Assembly: GCF_001721645.1 (NCBI RefSeq)
Contig: NZ_CP017141.1
Coordinates: forward strand, 2,666,001 to 2,730,000
DNA: 64,000 nucleotides
Direction of reading: 5' to 3'
Origin: Pedobacter steynii
Lineage (GTDB): Bacteria; Bacteroidota; Bacteroidia; Sphingobacteriales; Sphingobacteriaceae
The notes under the pieces were generated by a model, which was not told the DNA's origin, searched no databases, and saw only the letters and a program-made list of their open reading frames with translations. Shown here piece by piece: positions 1-8,228 of this stretch. The translations under genes and the position numbers were made by a program. Every line of letters starts with the position of its first letter. The first letter of the stretch is position 1.

Positions 1-1076
1 AGGTTGTTTAACTGATCAATAGTTAGAAACTCATTTCTATCATTGTCCCGGATATTAAATCCTCCGGAGAAGCTTAAAACATCTTTTTCCGTCACATAGT
101 AATCAAGGCCTGCTTTTACATTATGACCTTTATCCAGGGATTTGGAATCCGTGTTCTGATTGGCAAAGGCATTTGGAAAGCTGGAATTTAAATAACTGAT
201 GTTATTAAACCCTCCGCCAAGGCGGTTTCCATACCTGTAGCTGTAATTGCCATATAAGTTCACTTTGCTGTTCTGAAAGCTAAGGCTGGTATTGGCATTG
301 TAATTATCCCGGTTTCCGGCAGTTAAGGCGATATTACCGTTTAGTCCGAGCTTCTTATTCTTTTTTAATACAATGTTGATGATTCCTGATTGTCCTTCTG
401 CATCATATTTTGCAGATGGGTTGGTAATCAGTTCCACACTTTCAATGGAACTTGCCGGGATAGACTGGAGGATCTGCGCGACATTACCGCCGGCGATCAA
501 TGAAGGTTTACCGTCAATCAGGACTTTAACTCCTGTAGAACCCCTCAGACTCACATTTCCATCGATGTCCGATTGTACAGAAGGTACATTTTGCAAAAGA
601 TCGGATGCGGATCCGCCCTCACTCACTAAACTCTGGTCTACAGAAAAGACTTTTTTGTCTACTCCCATTTGCATGGTGCTTTTCTGTGCAGTAATGGCTA
701 CCTCATTAAGTACGGTACCCTTTGCTGTTTTCATTTTTATGGTGCCCATGCTGATTTCCTTCACAATCGCAGATATAGAAACAGAATCGCGAACCATGGT
801 CTGGTAACCTACATAACTCACTTTAAAAGTAAAAGCACCTTTTGGCAGGCCAATCATAGATAAATTTCCGTTAACATCGGTTTGTACTCCTTTTATTAAT
901 GCCTTGGTTTTTCTGTCGAGGATAACGGCTGTGGCAAATGGAATGGTCTCATTGGTTTGGGCATCTACAACTTTAGCTGTAATCTTACCTTCCCCGGTAG
1001 TTTGTGCATTAAGTTTTACAGTTGTAGTACAAATGGCAAAGGTTAAAAATACAACTTTGTATAACAGATTCTTCAT
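1..1076 (-). CDS. TonB-dependent outer-membrane receptor, N-terminal part (cut by window edge)
   Basis: The reverse strand is open from an ATG at 1074-1076 to the window edge. The protein begins MKNLLYK, followed by a hydrophobic signal peptide ending KLNAQ near residue 23. A carboxypeptidase-regulatory-like beta-sandwich follows (about 25-110, with KVSYVGYQT). Next comes a TonB plug domain (about 130-240) with SASDLLQNVPSV, VSLRGSTGVKVLIDGKPS and SAKYDAEGQSGIINIVLKK, and then the first barrel strands. The plug wording and strand style fit the Bacteroidota family annotated as outer membrane beta-barrel family protein (CarboxypepD_reg-like plus OMP_b-brl_3). It probably imports or binds an unknown ligand at the outer membrane. 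The barrel C-terminus lies outside the window. Confidence 0.85.
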   Translation of the reverse strand, partial: MKNLLYKVVFLTFAICTTTVKLNAQTTGEGKITAKVVDAQTNETIPFATAVILDRKTKALIKGVQTDVNGNLSMIGLPKGAFTFKVSYVGYQTMVRDSVSISAIVKEISMGTIKMKTAKGTVLNEVAITAQKSTMQMGVDKKVFSVDQSLVSEGGSASDLLQNVPSVQSDIDGNVSLRGSTGVKVLIDGKPSLIAGGNVAQILQSIPASSIESVELITNPSAKYDAEGQSGIINIVLKKNKKLGLNGNIALTAGNRDNYNANTSLSFQNSKVNLYGNYSYRYGNRLGGGFNNISYLNSSFPNAFANQNTDSKSLDKGHNVKAGLDYYVTEKDVLSFSGGFNIRDNDRNEFLTIDQLNN

Positions 1077-1209
1077 CGGTGTGTTTCGCTTTTGGTGTTT
1101 TTATATAAGAGGGACAAAGAAACATGACGGAGGTTTAAAAAGAACAGGCGTAACTATTTTATTACAGCTAATTATGGTGGAATACAGTAATATTTTTGTT
1201 AACGAAGGA

Positions 1210-1788
1210 ATGAGTTATTCATCCTATCGTAATTTGATAAATGAGCTGCTGCTCGCGAAAAAAACAACCGGTGAAGACGATACTGAGGCCATGCTTCACT
1301 ATACAAAGATGAACGTACAACGGATGAACCGGGTGGACAAGACAGTACAACTCAATGCTACAATTTTAGAAGCGCTAAGTGGCCTGAAAAATAAGTACCG
1401 CTTTTTGGTGATCTCCGAAGGCTGGTGTGGGGATGCAGCTCAGATTGTTCCCATCTTTGATAAAATAGCAAGTGCCTACCCGGATAAAATCAGTCTTAGG
1501 TTTGTGTTGAGGGATAAGAACCTGCCCTTAATAGATGCACATCTGACTAATGGAGGAAGGGCAATTCCTGTGCTGCTGATTCTGGATGAAGAAGGAAAGG
1601 TGCTTTGCAAATGGGGGCCGAGGCCACAAATCCTGCAATCGCTGCTGGCAGAATGGAAAAAGGAAAGTACCGATATGATGCTGATTGCAGAAAGACTTCA
1701 TGGATGGTATGCCAAAGATAAAACGCAGACTACCCAAGAAGAGCTAAATACACTTATTCAGCAGGTATTAATCAACGGAAACAGTTAA
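1210..1788 (+). CDS. Thioredoxin-fold family protein
   Basis: Protein of about 192 residues from ATG 1210 (MSYSSYRN); an in-frame ATG at 1174 would add 12 residues. The longer open frame back to 904 overlaps the divergent receptor gene and is not used. The core VISEGWCGDAAQIVPIF looks like a thioredoxin active-site loop with WCGD in place of WCGPC, so only one cysteine remains. GGRAIPVLLILDEEGK supplies the cis-Pro region. This matches the small Bacteroidota and Firmicutes thioredoxin family proteins with a monothiol WCxD site; the substrate is unknown. There is no signal peptide, so it is cytoplasmic. Its last 21 bases overlap the convergent clpS. Confidence 0.75.
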   Translation: MSYSSYRNLINELLLAKKTTGEDDTEAMLHYTKMNVQRMNRVDKTVQLNATILEALSGLKNKYRFLVISEGWCGDAAQIVPIFDKIASAYPDKISLRFVLRDKNLPLIDAHLTNGGRAIPVLLILDEEGKVLCKWGPRPQILQSLLAEWKKESTDMMLIAERLHGWYAKDKTQTTQEELNTLIQQVLINGNS

Positions 1789-2049
1789 ACCTTCCTGTTG
1801 TAAGATCTTACGGTAAACTTCCATTTCCGTAAAAGAACCTTCCAGGACGGCGCATTTTCCTTTATTATGGACTTCCCATGCAATCTTTTCAGCCTGGGTT
1901 TCTGAATAATCAAGGTATTTCATCATACAGTGAATTACATGGTCAAACGTATTTACATCATCGTTCCATAGAATTAAGCGGTGAACCGTTTTTAAGGAGG
2001 TCAGGATTTCTTCTAATGTAAAAGTTTCTTCTTTAGTTTCTGTTGACAT
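1768..2049 (-). CDS. clpS: ATP-dependent Clp protease adaptor ClpS
   Basis: 93 residues when started at MSTETKEE (ATG 2047-2049); an upstream ATG at 2073 would add eight residues with no family support. ClpS hallmarks are HRLILWNDDVNTFDHV (about 23-38, the NDD N-degron pocket) and the helix WEVHNKGKCAVLEGSFTEMEVYRKIL. ClpS binds the ClpA/ClpC N-domain and hands N-end-rule substrates to ClpP. The length is normal for the family. The gene is convergent with, and overlaps by 21 bp, the thioredoxin-fold gene; it is divergent from the fabH-like gene. Confidence 0.92.
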   Translation of the reverse strand: MSTETKEETFTLEEILTSLKTVHRLILWNDDVNTFDHVIHCMMKYLDYSETQAEKIAWEVHNKGKCAVLEGSFTEMEVYRKILQQEGLTVSVD

Positions 2050-2126
2050 GGTACAAAAATAAGCTAATTTCAAAATAATGTTGCAGTTAAAGTTATTTTT
2101 GCCTAAAATTTGTAATAAACCTAAAT

Positions 2127-3176
2127 ATGATGCATCGTTCGAAAATTGCCGGAATAGGCTATTATGTGCCTAAAAATGTCTATACCAATGATGATCTGTC
2201 CCGTTTTATGGATACAAATGATGCATGGATTCAGGAACGAACTGGTATAAAGGAACGCCGCTTTGCTGACAGACTGGAAGAAACAACCACTACAATGGGT
2301 GTGGAAGCAGCGAAAATTGCCATTGAAAGAGCAGGAACAACCGCTGAGGAAATCGACTTTGTGATTTTTGCAACCCTCAGTCCTGACTATTATTTCCCCG
2401 GATGTGGCGTATTGCTTCAGCGGGAAATGAAAATGAAGGAAATTGGGGCATTAGACATTAGAAACCAATGCTCCGGATTTGTATATGCGCTGTCTGTTGC
2501 CGATCAGTTTATTAAAACTGGTATGTATAAAAATATTCTTGTGGTAGGGAGTGAAAAACATTCCTTTGCGATGGACTTCGAAACCCGTAGCCGCAATGTC
2601 TCGGTCATCTTTGGAGATGGGGCAGGAGCCGTAGTATTACAGCCCTCAGAGAAAGACGGACAGGGAATCATGAGTACTCACTTACATAGTGATGGAGCTG
2701 ATGCCGAAATTCTGGCCATGTATTATCCTGGTGCAAGTGCCAATAAATGGCTGAAAGATAAACCCGGTTATCCGAATCAGGAGCTTGGTGGATTATTTAT
2801 GACTACCGAACAACTGGAAAACGGTGCAGCCCTGCCTTATATGGATGGACCCGCAGTATTTAAAAAAGCAGTCGTGAAATTTCCTGAAGTAATTAAAGAA
2901 GCCTTAACGGCAAATAACCTTCAACCTGAAGATATCGACATGCTGGTTCCTCATCAGGCCAACCTGAGGATCAGTCAGTATGTACAGCAATTGCTGGGGT
3001 TGCCGGATGATAAAGTGTTTAATAACATCCAGAAATACGGAAATACAACCGCTGCTTCTGTGCCGATTGCGTTATGCGAAGCATGGGAGGCAGGGAAAAT
3101 TAAAGAAGGCGACCTGGTTTGCCTGGCCGCCTTTGGTTCAGGTTTTACCTGGGCCAGTGCTTTAATCAGATGGTAA
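2127..3176 (+). CDS. 3-oxoacyl-ACP synthase III family protein (FabH-like)
   Basis: 349 residues, normal for ketoacyl-ACP synthase III. The Cys-His-Asn triad is visible: Cys in RNQCSGFVYAL (about 113), His in VPHQANLRI (about 276) and Asn in YGNTTAASVP (about 308). The C-terminal AAFGSGFTWASALIRW is the usual FabH ending. It condenses an acyl-CoA with malonyl-ACP at the start of fatty-acid synthesis or a related pathway. A second ATG lies directly after the first (MMHRSK), so the start is uncertain by one codon. It is not next to plsX or other fab genes, so it may be a secondary FabH; the substrate cannot be told from sequence. It ends in a strong shared terminator. Confidence 0.88.
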   Translation: MMHRSKIAGIGYYVPKNVYTNDDLSRFMDTNDAWIQERTGIKERRFADRLEETTTTMGVEAAKIAIERAGTTAEEIDFVIFATLSPDYYFPGCGVLLQREMKMKEIGALDIRNQCSGFVYALSVADQFIKTGMYKNILVVGSEKHSFAMDFETRSRNVSVIFGDGAGAVVLQPSEKDGQGIMSTHLHSDGADAEILAMYYPGASANKWLKDKPGYPNQELGGLFMTTEQLENGAALPYMDGPAVFKKAVVKFPEVIKEALTANNLQPEDIDMLVPHQANLRISQYVQQLLGLPDDKVFNNIQKYGNTTAASVPIALCEAWEAGKIKEGDLVCLAAFGSGFTWASALIRW

Positions 3177-3180
3177 GGAT

Positions 3181-3218
3181 AAAATCAGCTAAAGGTTTAA
3201 CTGCCTTTAGCTGATTTT
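3181..3218. terminator. Bidirectional intrinsic terminator
   Basis: Perfect 15-bp inverted repeat: AAAATCAGCTAAAGG (3181-3195), 8-nt loop, CCTTTAGCTGATTTT (3204-3218). It sits between the convergent fabH-like gene (stop 3176) and the dienoyl-CoA reductase gene (stop 3197) and covers the last codons of the latter. A/T flanks on both sides suit termination in both directions. Confidence 0.85.
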
Positions 3219-4072
3219 GTCATTTGTGCAAACATATCCCACATCTCATTTGGAATAGCCTCCAGCCCGTTAAACTGACCGGCACCTTGTAGCCATTCGC
3301 CTCCATCAATACTAATCACTTCTCCATTAATGTAACCCGCGAAATCGCTGATCAGGAAAGCAGCCAGATTGGCCAGCTCCTGATGATCACCCACACGTTT
3401 CAATGGAACCCTATTTTTAAAATCAAACTTTTCAGCGAGATCCCCGGGAAGTAAACGATCCCATGCGCCTTTTGTAGGAAATGGGCCGGGAGCAATTGCA
3501 TTTGTCCGGATGCCATATTTCCCCCATTCCACGGCTAATGAACGGGTCATTGCCAGTACTCCTCCTTTTGCGCAAGCCGATGGAACGACATATGCAGAGC
3601 CGGTAAAGGCATAAGTAGTCACGATATTTAAAACGCTGGCACTTTGTTTTTCCTTTATCCAGTGTTTTCCAAAAGCAAGGGTGCAGTTAACAGACCCTTT
3701 TAATACGATGTCAATTACTGTAGAGAAAGCATTGGCAGACAAACGTTCTGTTGGCGAGATAAAATTACCGGCAGCATTATTCAATAAGCCATCTACCTTA
3801 CCAAAGGTTTTAATGGTTTCAGCCAGAACATGCTCTACCTGTTCATACTCACGTACATCACAGGCAACGGCCAAAACTCTTCCACCTGTTTCTTTTTCCA
3901 TTTCAGCAGCAGTCTTTTCCAATACATTGGCCTTACGGCTGGTGATCACCAGATTTGCGCCCAGCTTCAGAAAATAGGTGCCCATTGCTTTACCAAGACC
4001 GGTTCCTCCACCGGTAATTACGATTGTTTTTCCTTTTAAAGCGTCATCTCTTAACATTGGTTGATTATACAT
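3197..4072 (-). CDS. 2,4-dienoyl-CoA reductase, mitochondrial DECR1-like SDR
   Basis: 291-residue short-chain dehydrogenase. The NADP-binding motif TGGGTGLG is at 20-27, followed by ITSRK, which suits NADPH. NNAAGNFISPTERLS, IVTTYAFTGS, VVPSACAKGG and SLAVEWGKYG match, from my memory of the family, the mammalian mitochondrial 2,4-dienoyl-CoA reductase rather than generic SDRs. The usual SDR YxxxK is absent in the same way: Tyr lies in TTYAF and Lys in CAKGG. The C-terminal INGEVISIDGGEWL and the KSAKGS end also match. It would reduce 2,4-dienoyl-CoA to trans-3-enoyl-CoA. It lies 3 bp downstream of the enoyl-CoA isomerase gene, whose enzyme takes the next step. Confidence 0.85.
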   Translation of the reverse strand: MYNQPMLRDDALKGKTIVITGGGTGLGKAMGTYFLKLGANLVITSRKANVLEKTAAEMEKETGGRVLAVACDVREYEQVEHVLAETIKTFGKVDGLLNNAAGNFISPTERLSANAFSTVIDIVLKGSVNCTLAFGKHWIKEKQSASVLNIVTTYAFTGSAYVVPSACAKGGVLAMTRSLAVEWGKYGIRTNAIAPGPFPTKGAWDRLLPGDLAEKFDFKNRVPLKRVGDHQELANLAAFLISDFAGYINGEVISIDGGEWLQGAGQFNGLEAIPNEMWDMFAQMTKSAKGS

Positions 4073-4075
4073 GGT

Positions 4076-4837
4076 CTATTTCTTTTGCAGGTTATCAATA
4101 ATTGTCTTTAAAATATTTCTGGTAGTAGGTGCCCACCATTGTTTCAGCATCAGTGCCAGTGCTTCATCCTGATTGGCGCGTGTTGCTGCAATAAGGTCCT
4201 TTCGGATATTCAGTTTGCTCTGTTCCCAGGTGTTTCTCTCCATACCCATATATTTCCTGATCCTGCGTTCCGCAGCAGTAAGTATACTCTCCGGATTTAC
4301 CAGCTCATCAACCAGACCAACCTGTAAAGCTTCCTCTGGTGTGAACAATTTTCCTTCCAGCAGACTTCTCGAAGCATGGGCATTGCCAATCCAGAAAGAA
4401 TAAAGATGGAATATAGAATTTGGAACAATGATGCCTACAGGAACTTCATTAAGGCCGATAATGGCTTTCCCTTCTGCCATAATCCGATAATCACAAGCCA
4501 ATGCAATCACACATCCCCCCGCCGGGCTATGCCCGTTTATAGCGGCTACCAGTGGTTTTCTGAAAGAGGTAATGTTGGCGATAAAGTCCAGAAACAGATG
4601 CCAGAATGATTCTGCCTCGGCTTCGGAATAATTGTAAAGTTCAATCAGGTCCAATCCGGCAGAAAAGAAATTCTCTTTACCGGTGATGATGGCTCCTGCA
4701 ATGTTTTGATCTGAAACAATATTGTTCAGCATGTCATTCAGTTCGGTAATCATTTCGCGGTTCAGGGCATTAGATCTTCCGCGGTCTAATGTAATTAGTG
4801 CTAAATGGTCTTTTATCGTGACTTTAATGGTATTCAT
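4076..4837 (-). CDS. Enoyl-CoA hydratase/isomerase family protein, probably delta3,delta2-enoyl-CoA isomerase
   Basis: 253-residue crotonase-fold protein. The oxyanion-hole segments are FFSAGLDLIEL and NGHSPAGGCVIALACDYRIM. In true enoyl-CoA hydratases the second segment carries a catalytic Glu (GGxxELA); here that position is Val/Ile, whereas the second Glu is kept in IIGLNEVPVGIIVP. SPAGGC, LACDYRIM and IGLNE with one Glu are typical of dodecenoyl-CoA isomerases (ECI1/DCI), which shift a 3-double bond to position 2. The neighbour 3 bp downstream is a DECR1-like reductase whose product is a 3-enoyl-CoA, which supports the isomerase reading. A weak hydratase cannot be excluded. Confidence 0.8.
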   Translation of the reverse strand: MNTIKVTIKDHLALITLDRGRSNALNREMITELNDMLNNIVSDQNIAGAIITGKENFFSAGLDLIELYNYSEAEAESFWHLFLDFIANITSFRKPLVAAINGHSPAGGCVIALACDYRIMAEGKAIIGLNEVPVGIIVPNSIFHLYSFWIGNAHASRSLLEGKLFTPEEALQVGLVDELVNPESILTAAERRIRKYMGMERNTWEQSKLNIRKDLIAATRANQDEALALMLKQWWAPTTRNILKTIIDNLQKK

Positions 4838-4847
4838 ATATATCAGT

Positions 4848-7541
4848 TTATTTTACTTCATAGGTATAAACGGCTCTTCCCAGGCGTCCCATATAATCCA
4901 TCCCTTCGATTACAACCCTATAAGTTCCGGGTTCATCGGTATTAAAGAAATTGAACGACGATTTACCTTGCTCATTGGTAGGGACCTGAGCTGCCCAGTA
5001 AACAGTACTTCTTAAGTCTGGCTTACGGTCAGGAACTGCAGCATCGTATTTAGGAGCATAAAATTCTCTTGGAATATAAAAGCCTTTCGGAGAATAGGTG
5101 GTGATGCCGGGAGTAAAAACATTGCTGTAATTTCCGCCACCACGTTTGGTGGTAATGACCAGAACACCTCCACCACCATTCATCCCATAGATGGCAGTGT
5201 TTCCTATAGATTTGAGTACCTCAATGGTTTCTATATCTACAGGGTTGATGTTGTCCAGAAAATCTGAACCCATATTCATCCCATCCATCATCACGGTCAT
5301 TGGTATGCTTCCTCCGTTTCTCATCAGATAAGCCTGGCCATTCCGGACAATCAGTCCTGCAACACGCCCCTGTAAACATTGGCTTAGCGTCACACAGGTG
5401 CCCAGCTGCTCTGCAGTAATCACAGCGTCGGCTTTTCCTGCACCATTTAAGTTGGATGAATTTTTTGCCTGTTGCTTCTTTTCTGTGATTTGAACTTCCT
5501 TCAGCATCAGGGTTTTTTCCAATAATCCGCGTTTGTTCAACTCATCGAAATAATTGCTGCTCTGTTGCAGATAAGCAGATAAAGCTTCATTGACATTGAT
5601 TTCTATATCTCCGTTATTTTTGCTCCTGGTCACAATCTGTCCCGGAACAATGTCCATATGGATGTCTACTCTCTTTTTATCTTTTGCAGTACGTGCCTGC
5701 ACAATAAATTTGGTATCCTCGGGAAACATCAGCTGATCAAAGCTAAACCTGCCCTGGGCATCGGTAAGCGTATCGAGTGCAAAAAATCCACCGGAAGAAG
5801 AAAAGAGAGAAACTTTGCTGTTTGGAGAAGGCTTTCCACCATAGTTAGTAATGGTTCCACTGATCGTTTGCGCCTTTTCTGCCTGAAACCTGATCGGCGG
5901 AGGGGTATTGTTGATCACATTTTTCCATAGAATCCTTCGCCAGCCCTGGGTCAGCATTAAATTGTCCAGGTTTTGTAGTACTTCAGGACCTTCATTGATA
6001 AAATAGTAATTGGGCTTCTCAATATAACCAACCAGGTCCGAAGTCAGGAGCATGGTGCTGAAAATATTACTTTCATTTTCAGGATCGGGTTTTACCGCCG
6101 TGGTATTGGTCACGGAAACAGAGAAAGAACCGCTGACAGGCTGGCCCGTATAAGTACTACTTAGATTGACGGTTACATTTTCTCTCTTCGCATAACTGGT
6201 CTTTTCTGTTTCTAGTTTGGTCAGGACGCGATCTTCGGGGTGGTATATGAAAACAAGCCGTTCTGCAAGAGGGACATTGTCGCCCGAGAACAGGGTAAGC
6301 TGAAGAATACCCTCAATCAGATCTTTCTTAGGAATGGAAACATTTACCATCTGCTTATCCGCTTTTATTTTCGAACTGAACTGTATCGTGCCGCCATGCT
6401 GTCCCACCAGTTTTAGCTCCTTTTGATCATTCAGGCTTTCAGAGCGTATTACTTTTACGCTTAGTTTGTCTTTGTCAACATTATTTACACTTAGAATATA
6501 TCCATTCGGACGGATTAAAGGTAAACTCACGTTTTTCTCAGAGCCATCTGAAAACTTAACTTTTGCAGTATAAGTGAATCCGGGCTGCGGGTTCAGGACG
6601 AAACTTCCCATTCCAAGGTGCCTGGTTTGAAAATGATTGACTTCAGTTCCGTTTTGATCAATAATACTTCCTGTTATCTGTTCCCCAAGACCGGAAGCAT
6701 TGACTGCCTTTATCCCTATCTTGTTTGGAAGCCCCTCTACAAAATTTCCGCTCTCTGCAAAAAATTGAACATCAACATCTTTTGAGGTTGTCCTGAGCGG
6801 AATTTCTTTTGTTATTTTCTTCTGATCTGAAAGAGTGATGGTAGCCAGGATTTTCCCCGACTTATATAGGGATGGCTGAGTATTTAAAAAGCTAAGCGAG
6901 GCAATTCCTTCTGCATTGGTCAGGGCTTTGCCTTTAAACAGGCTTCTGAAATTTAGCTGAACTTCATATCTGACATCATTGCCCGCATACGGCTTCCCGT
7001 TTTTGTCCTTAAACTCAATCTTTGCTTCGACTTTTTCTCCCGAATTCTCTTTCGTGTAAGTATAGCTGGTGTTGGTAAATACAGTATTGGACCAGGAATT
7101 TCCAATTTTTATAGTTTTGTCAAAGAAGAATTCAGGGCCTGCATTTCTCATCCATTGCGTATAAGCTCTGATCCTGTAATTCCCCTCTGCGAGGGAATCA
7201 GGTAGCTTAAAGTCTCCCCAGGTGATGCCACCTCCAACAGGTAAACGCAATTGTTTCTTCAAGGAATCCCTCTCATTGATCAGCTCTACATAGAGGATTC
7301 TGCTAATGTCTGAAGGTTCCTGAGTTTCCGTATTGATGATATAGGCTTTAAACCAGATGTTATCTCCTACCGCATAATATGGTTTATCCAGATGAAGGTG
7401 AACCTTTTCCTGTGCATACTTTTTATTGTAAGCTTTCATCCGCTCCAAAAGAGCCTCAAAGGGGTCTCCATCAATTCGGGAAGCAAAAGCCAGGCAGATT
7501 CCGGCAATCAATAAAAAAGGATAAAACAATTTACGTTTCAT
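4848..7541 (-). CDS. MG2 / TonB-plug domain protein without a barrel
   Basis: 897 residues from MKRKLFYPFLLIAG (ATG 7539-7541); an ATG 33 bases upstream gives no proper signal peptide. A cleavable signal is followed by an alpha-2-macroglobulin MG2-like strand (KPYYAVGDNIWFKAYI, about 55-70) and further Ig-like modules. A carboxypeptidase-regulatory-like segment follows (about 555-640). Near 730-810 there is a TonB plug (TLSQCLQGRVAGLIV, IETIEVLKSIGNTAIYGMNGGGGVLVITTKRG). No 22-strand barrel follows; the chain ends in another beta module. It is likely a periplasmic or outer-membrane-associated protein of unknown ligand. It lies 10 bp upstream of the isomerase/reductase pair, so the three genes may be co-transcribed. 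Confidence 0.75.
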   Translation of the reverse strand: MKRKLFYPFLLIAGICLAFASRIDGDPFEALLERMKAYNKKYAQEKVHLHLDKPYYAVGDNIWFKAYIINTETQEPSDISRILYVELINERDSLKKQLRLPVGGGITWGDFKLPDSLAEGNYRIRAYTQWMRNAGPEFFFDKTIKIGNSWSNTVFTNTSYTYTKENSGEKVEAKIEFKDKNGKPYAGNDVRYEVQLNFRSLFKGKALTNAEGIASLSFLNTQPSLYKSGKILATITLSDQKKITKEIPLRTTSKDVDVQFFAESGNFVEGLPNKIGIKAVNASGLGEQITGSIIDQNGTEVNHFQTRHLGMGSFVLNPQPGFTYTAKVKFSDGSEKNVSLPLIRPNGYILSVNNVDKDKLSVKVIRSESLNDQKELKLVGQHGGTIQFSSKIKADKQMVNVSIPKKDLIEGILQLTLFSGDNVPLAERLVFIYHPEDRVLTKLETEKTSYAKRENVTVNLSSTYTGQPVSGSFSVSVTNTTAVKPDPENESNIFSTMLLTSDLVGYIEKPNYYFINEGPEVLQNLDNLMLTQGWRRILWKNVINNTPPPIRFQAEKAQTISGTITNYGGKPSPNSKVSLFSSSGGFFALDTLTDAQGRFSFDQLMFPEDTKFIVQARTAKDKKRVDIHMDIVPGQIVTRSKNNGDIEINVNEALSAYLQQSSNYFDELNKRGLLEKTLMLKEVQITEKKQQAKNSSNLNGAGKADAVITAEQLGTCVTLSQCLQGRVAGLIVRNGQAYLMRNGGSIPMTVMMDGMNMGSDFLDNINPVDIETIEVLKSIGNTAIYGMNGGGGVLVITTKRGGGNYSNVFTPGITTYSPKGFYIPREFYAPKYDAAVPDRKPDLRSTVYWAAQVPTNEQGKSSFNFFNTDEPGTYRVVIEGMDYMGRLGRAVYTYEVK

Positions 7542-7565
7542 AAGTGATAGCCTTAACAAATAATA

Positions 7566-7593
7566 AAGCCTCAATATACAAATATTGAGGCTT
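7566..7593 (-). terminator. Probable terminator after dcd
   Basis: 12-bp perfect stem AAGCCTCAATAT / ATATTGAGGCTT with a 4-nt loop (7578-7581), 33 bp downstream of the dcd stop codon on the reverse strand, followed there by TATTATTTG. It also lies just upstream of the MG2/plug gene start and could act on its leader. The T tract is weak. Confidence 0.55.
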
Positions 7594-7625
7594 AAAGTAA
7601 ATTTAAAAGATAAGGGATGTCGGAC

Positions 7626-8162
7626 TTAGAATTTGTTTTTCCACATCATACTCTCTACTGGCTTAGTCGTTTTATTATTGTATTTAGCACTGATCTTATT
7701 GTTATACATTGTTTCAATTTCGCCCTCTACTTTAAAGTAAATCAGTTGGCCGATAGGCATTCCTGCATATATTCTTACTGGTTGTGCGCAGGAAATTTCC
7801 AGTGTCCAGGTGTTGCAGAAACCAACATCTCCCTTTCCGGCAGTTGCATGGATGTCTATACCCAGACGTCCGGTGCTCGACTTACCCTCTAAAAAAGGAA
7901 TGTGTGCATGTGTTTCTGTGTATTCCAGCGTTACACCAAGGTAAAGTGTACCAGGTTGTAAAACATAACCATCTTTCGGGATCTCAAAATGCTCTATTTT
8001 ATTGTGCGCTTTTGCATCAAGTATTCTATCTTTATAAGTGGCCAGGTATTTGCCTAAATGGACGTCATAAGAGTTTGTGCCAAGACATTCGGCCTTAAAA
8101 GGTTCAATAATGATGGTGCCCTTCTCTATTTCTTCCAGAATTCGTTTGTCGGAAAGTATCAT
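7626..8162 (-). CDS. dcd: dCTP deaminase
   Basis: 178 residues. The signature EGKSSTGRLGIDIHATAG is at 92-109 (triphosphate-binding Ser95, Ser96 and Arg99), followed by GDVGFCNTWTLEISC with the catalytic Glu at 122. It deaminates dCTP to dUTP for thymidylate synthesis as a homotrimer in the cytoplasm. The length is close to the family norm (about 178-193). It is divergent from the phosphopantetheinyl transferase gene. Confidence 0.93.
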   Translation of the reverse strand: MILSDKRILEEIEKGTIIIEPFKAECLGTNSYDVHLGKYLATYKDRILDAKAHNKIEHFEIPKDGYVLQPGTLYLGVTLEYTETHAHIPFLEGKSSTGRLGIDIHATAGKGDVGFCNTWTLEISCAQPVRIYAGMPIGQLIYFKVEGEIETMYNNKISAKYNNKTTKPVESMMWKNKF

Positions 8163-8200
8163 TTTATCAAGTATTGGGCTAAATTATGATTAATTTAAGA

Positions 8201-8208
8201 TACTTTTG
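8201..8208 (+). promoter_or_regulatory. Candidate -7 element for the PPTase-lipB operon
   Basis: TACTTTTG matches the Bacteroidota -7 consensus TAnnTTTG, 20 bp before the ATG at 8229. The nearest TTG lies 24 bp upstream, longer than the usual 19-21, so the -33 element is unconvincing. Confidence 0.35.
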
Positions 8209-8228
8209 CATAGTTTTCTAAAATAGAG

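Noticed and set aside
373..807. Forward open frame of 144 codons near the window start
   Set aside because: It lies wholly inside the leftward receptor gene, whose signal peptide, regulatory and plug domains are clear; the forward translation has no domain and irregular composition.
904..1209. Upstream extension of the thioredoxin-like gene
   Set aside because: The extra 102 codons overlap the divergent receptor gene and its leader, and give no signal peptide or domain; ATG 1210 (or 1174) is more credible.
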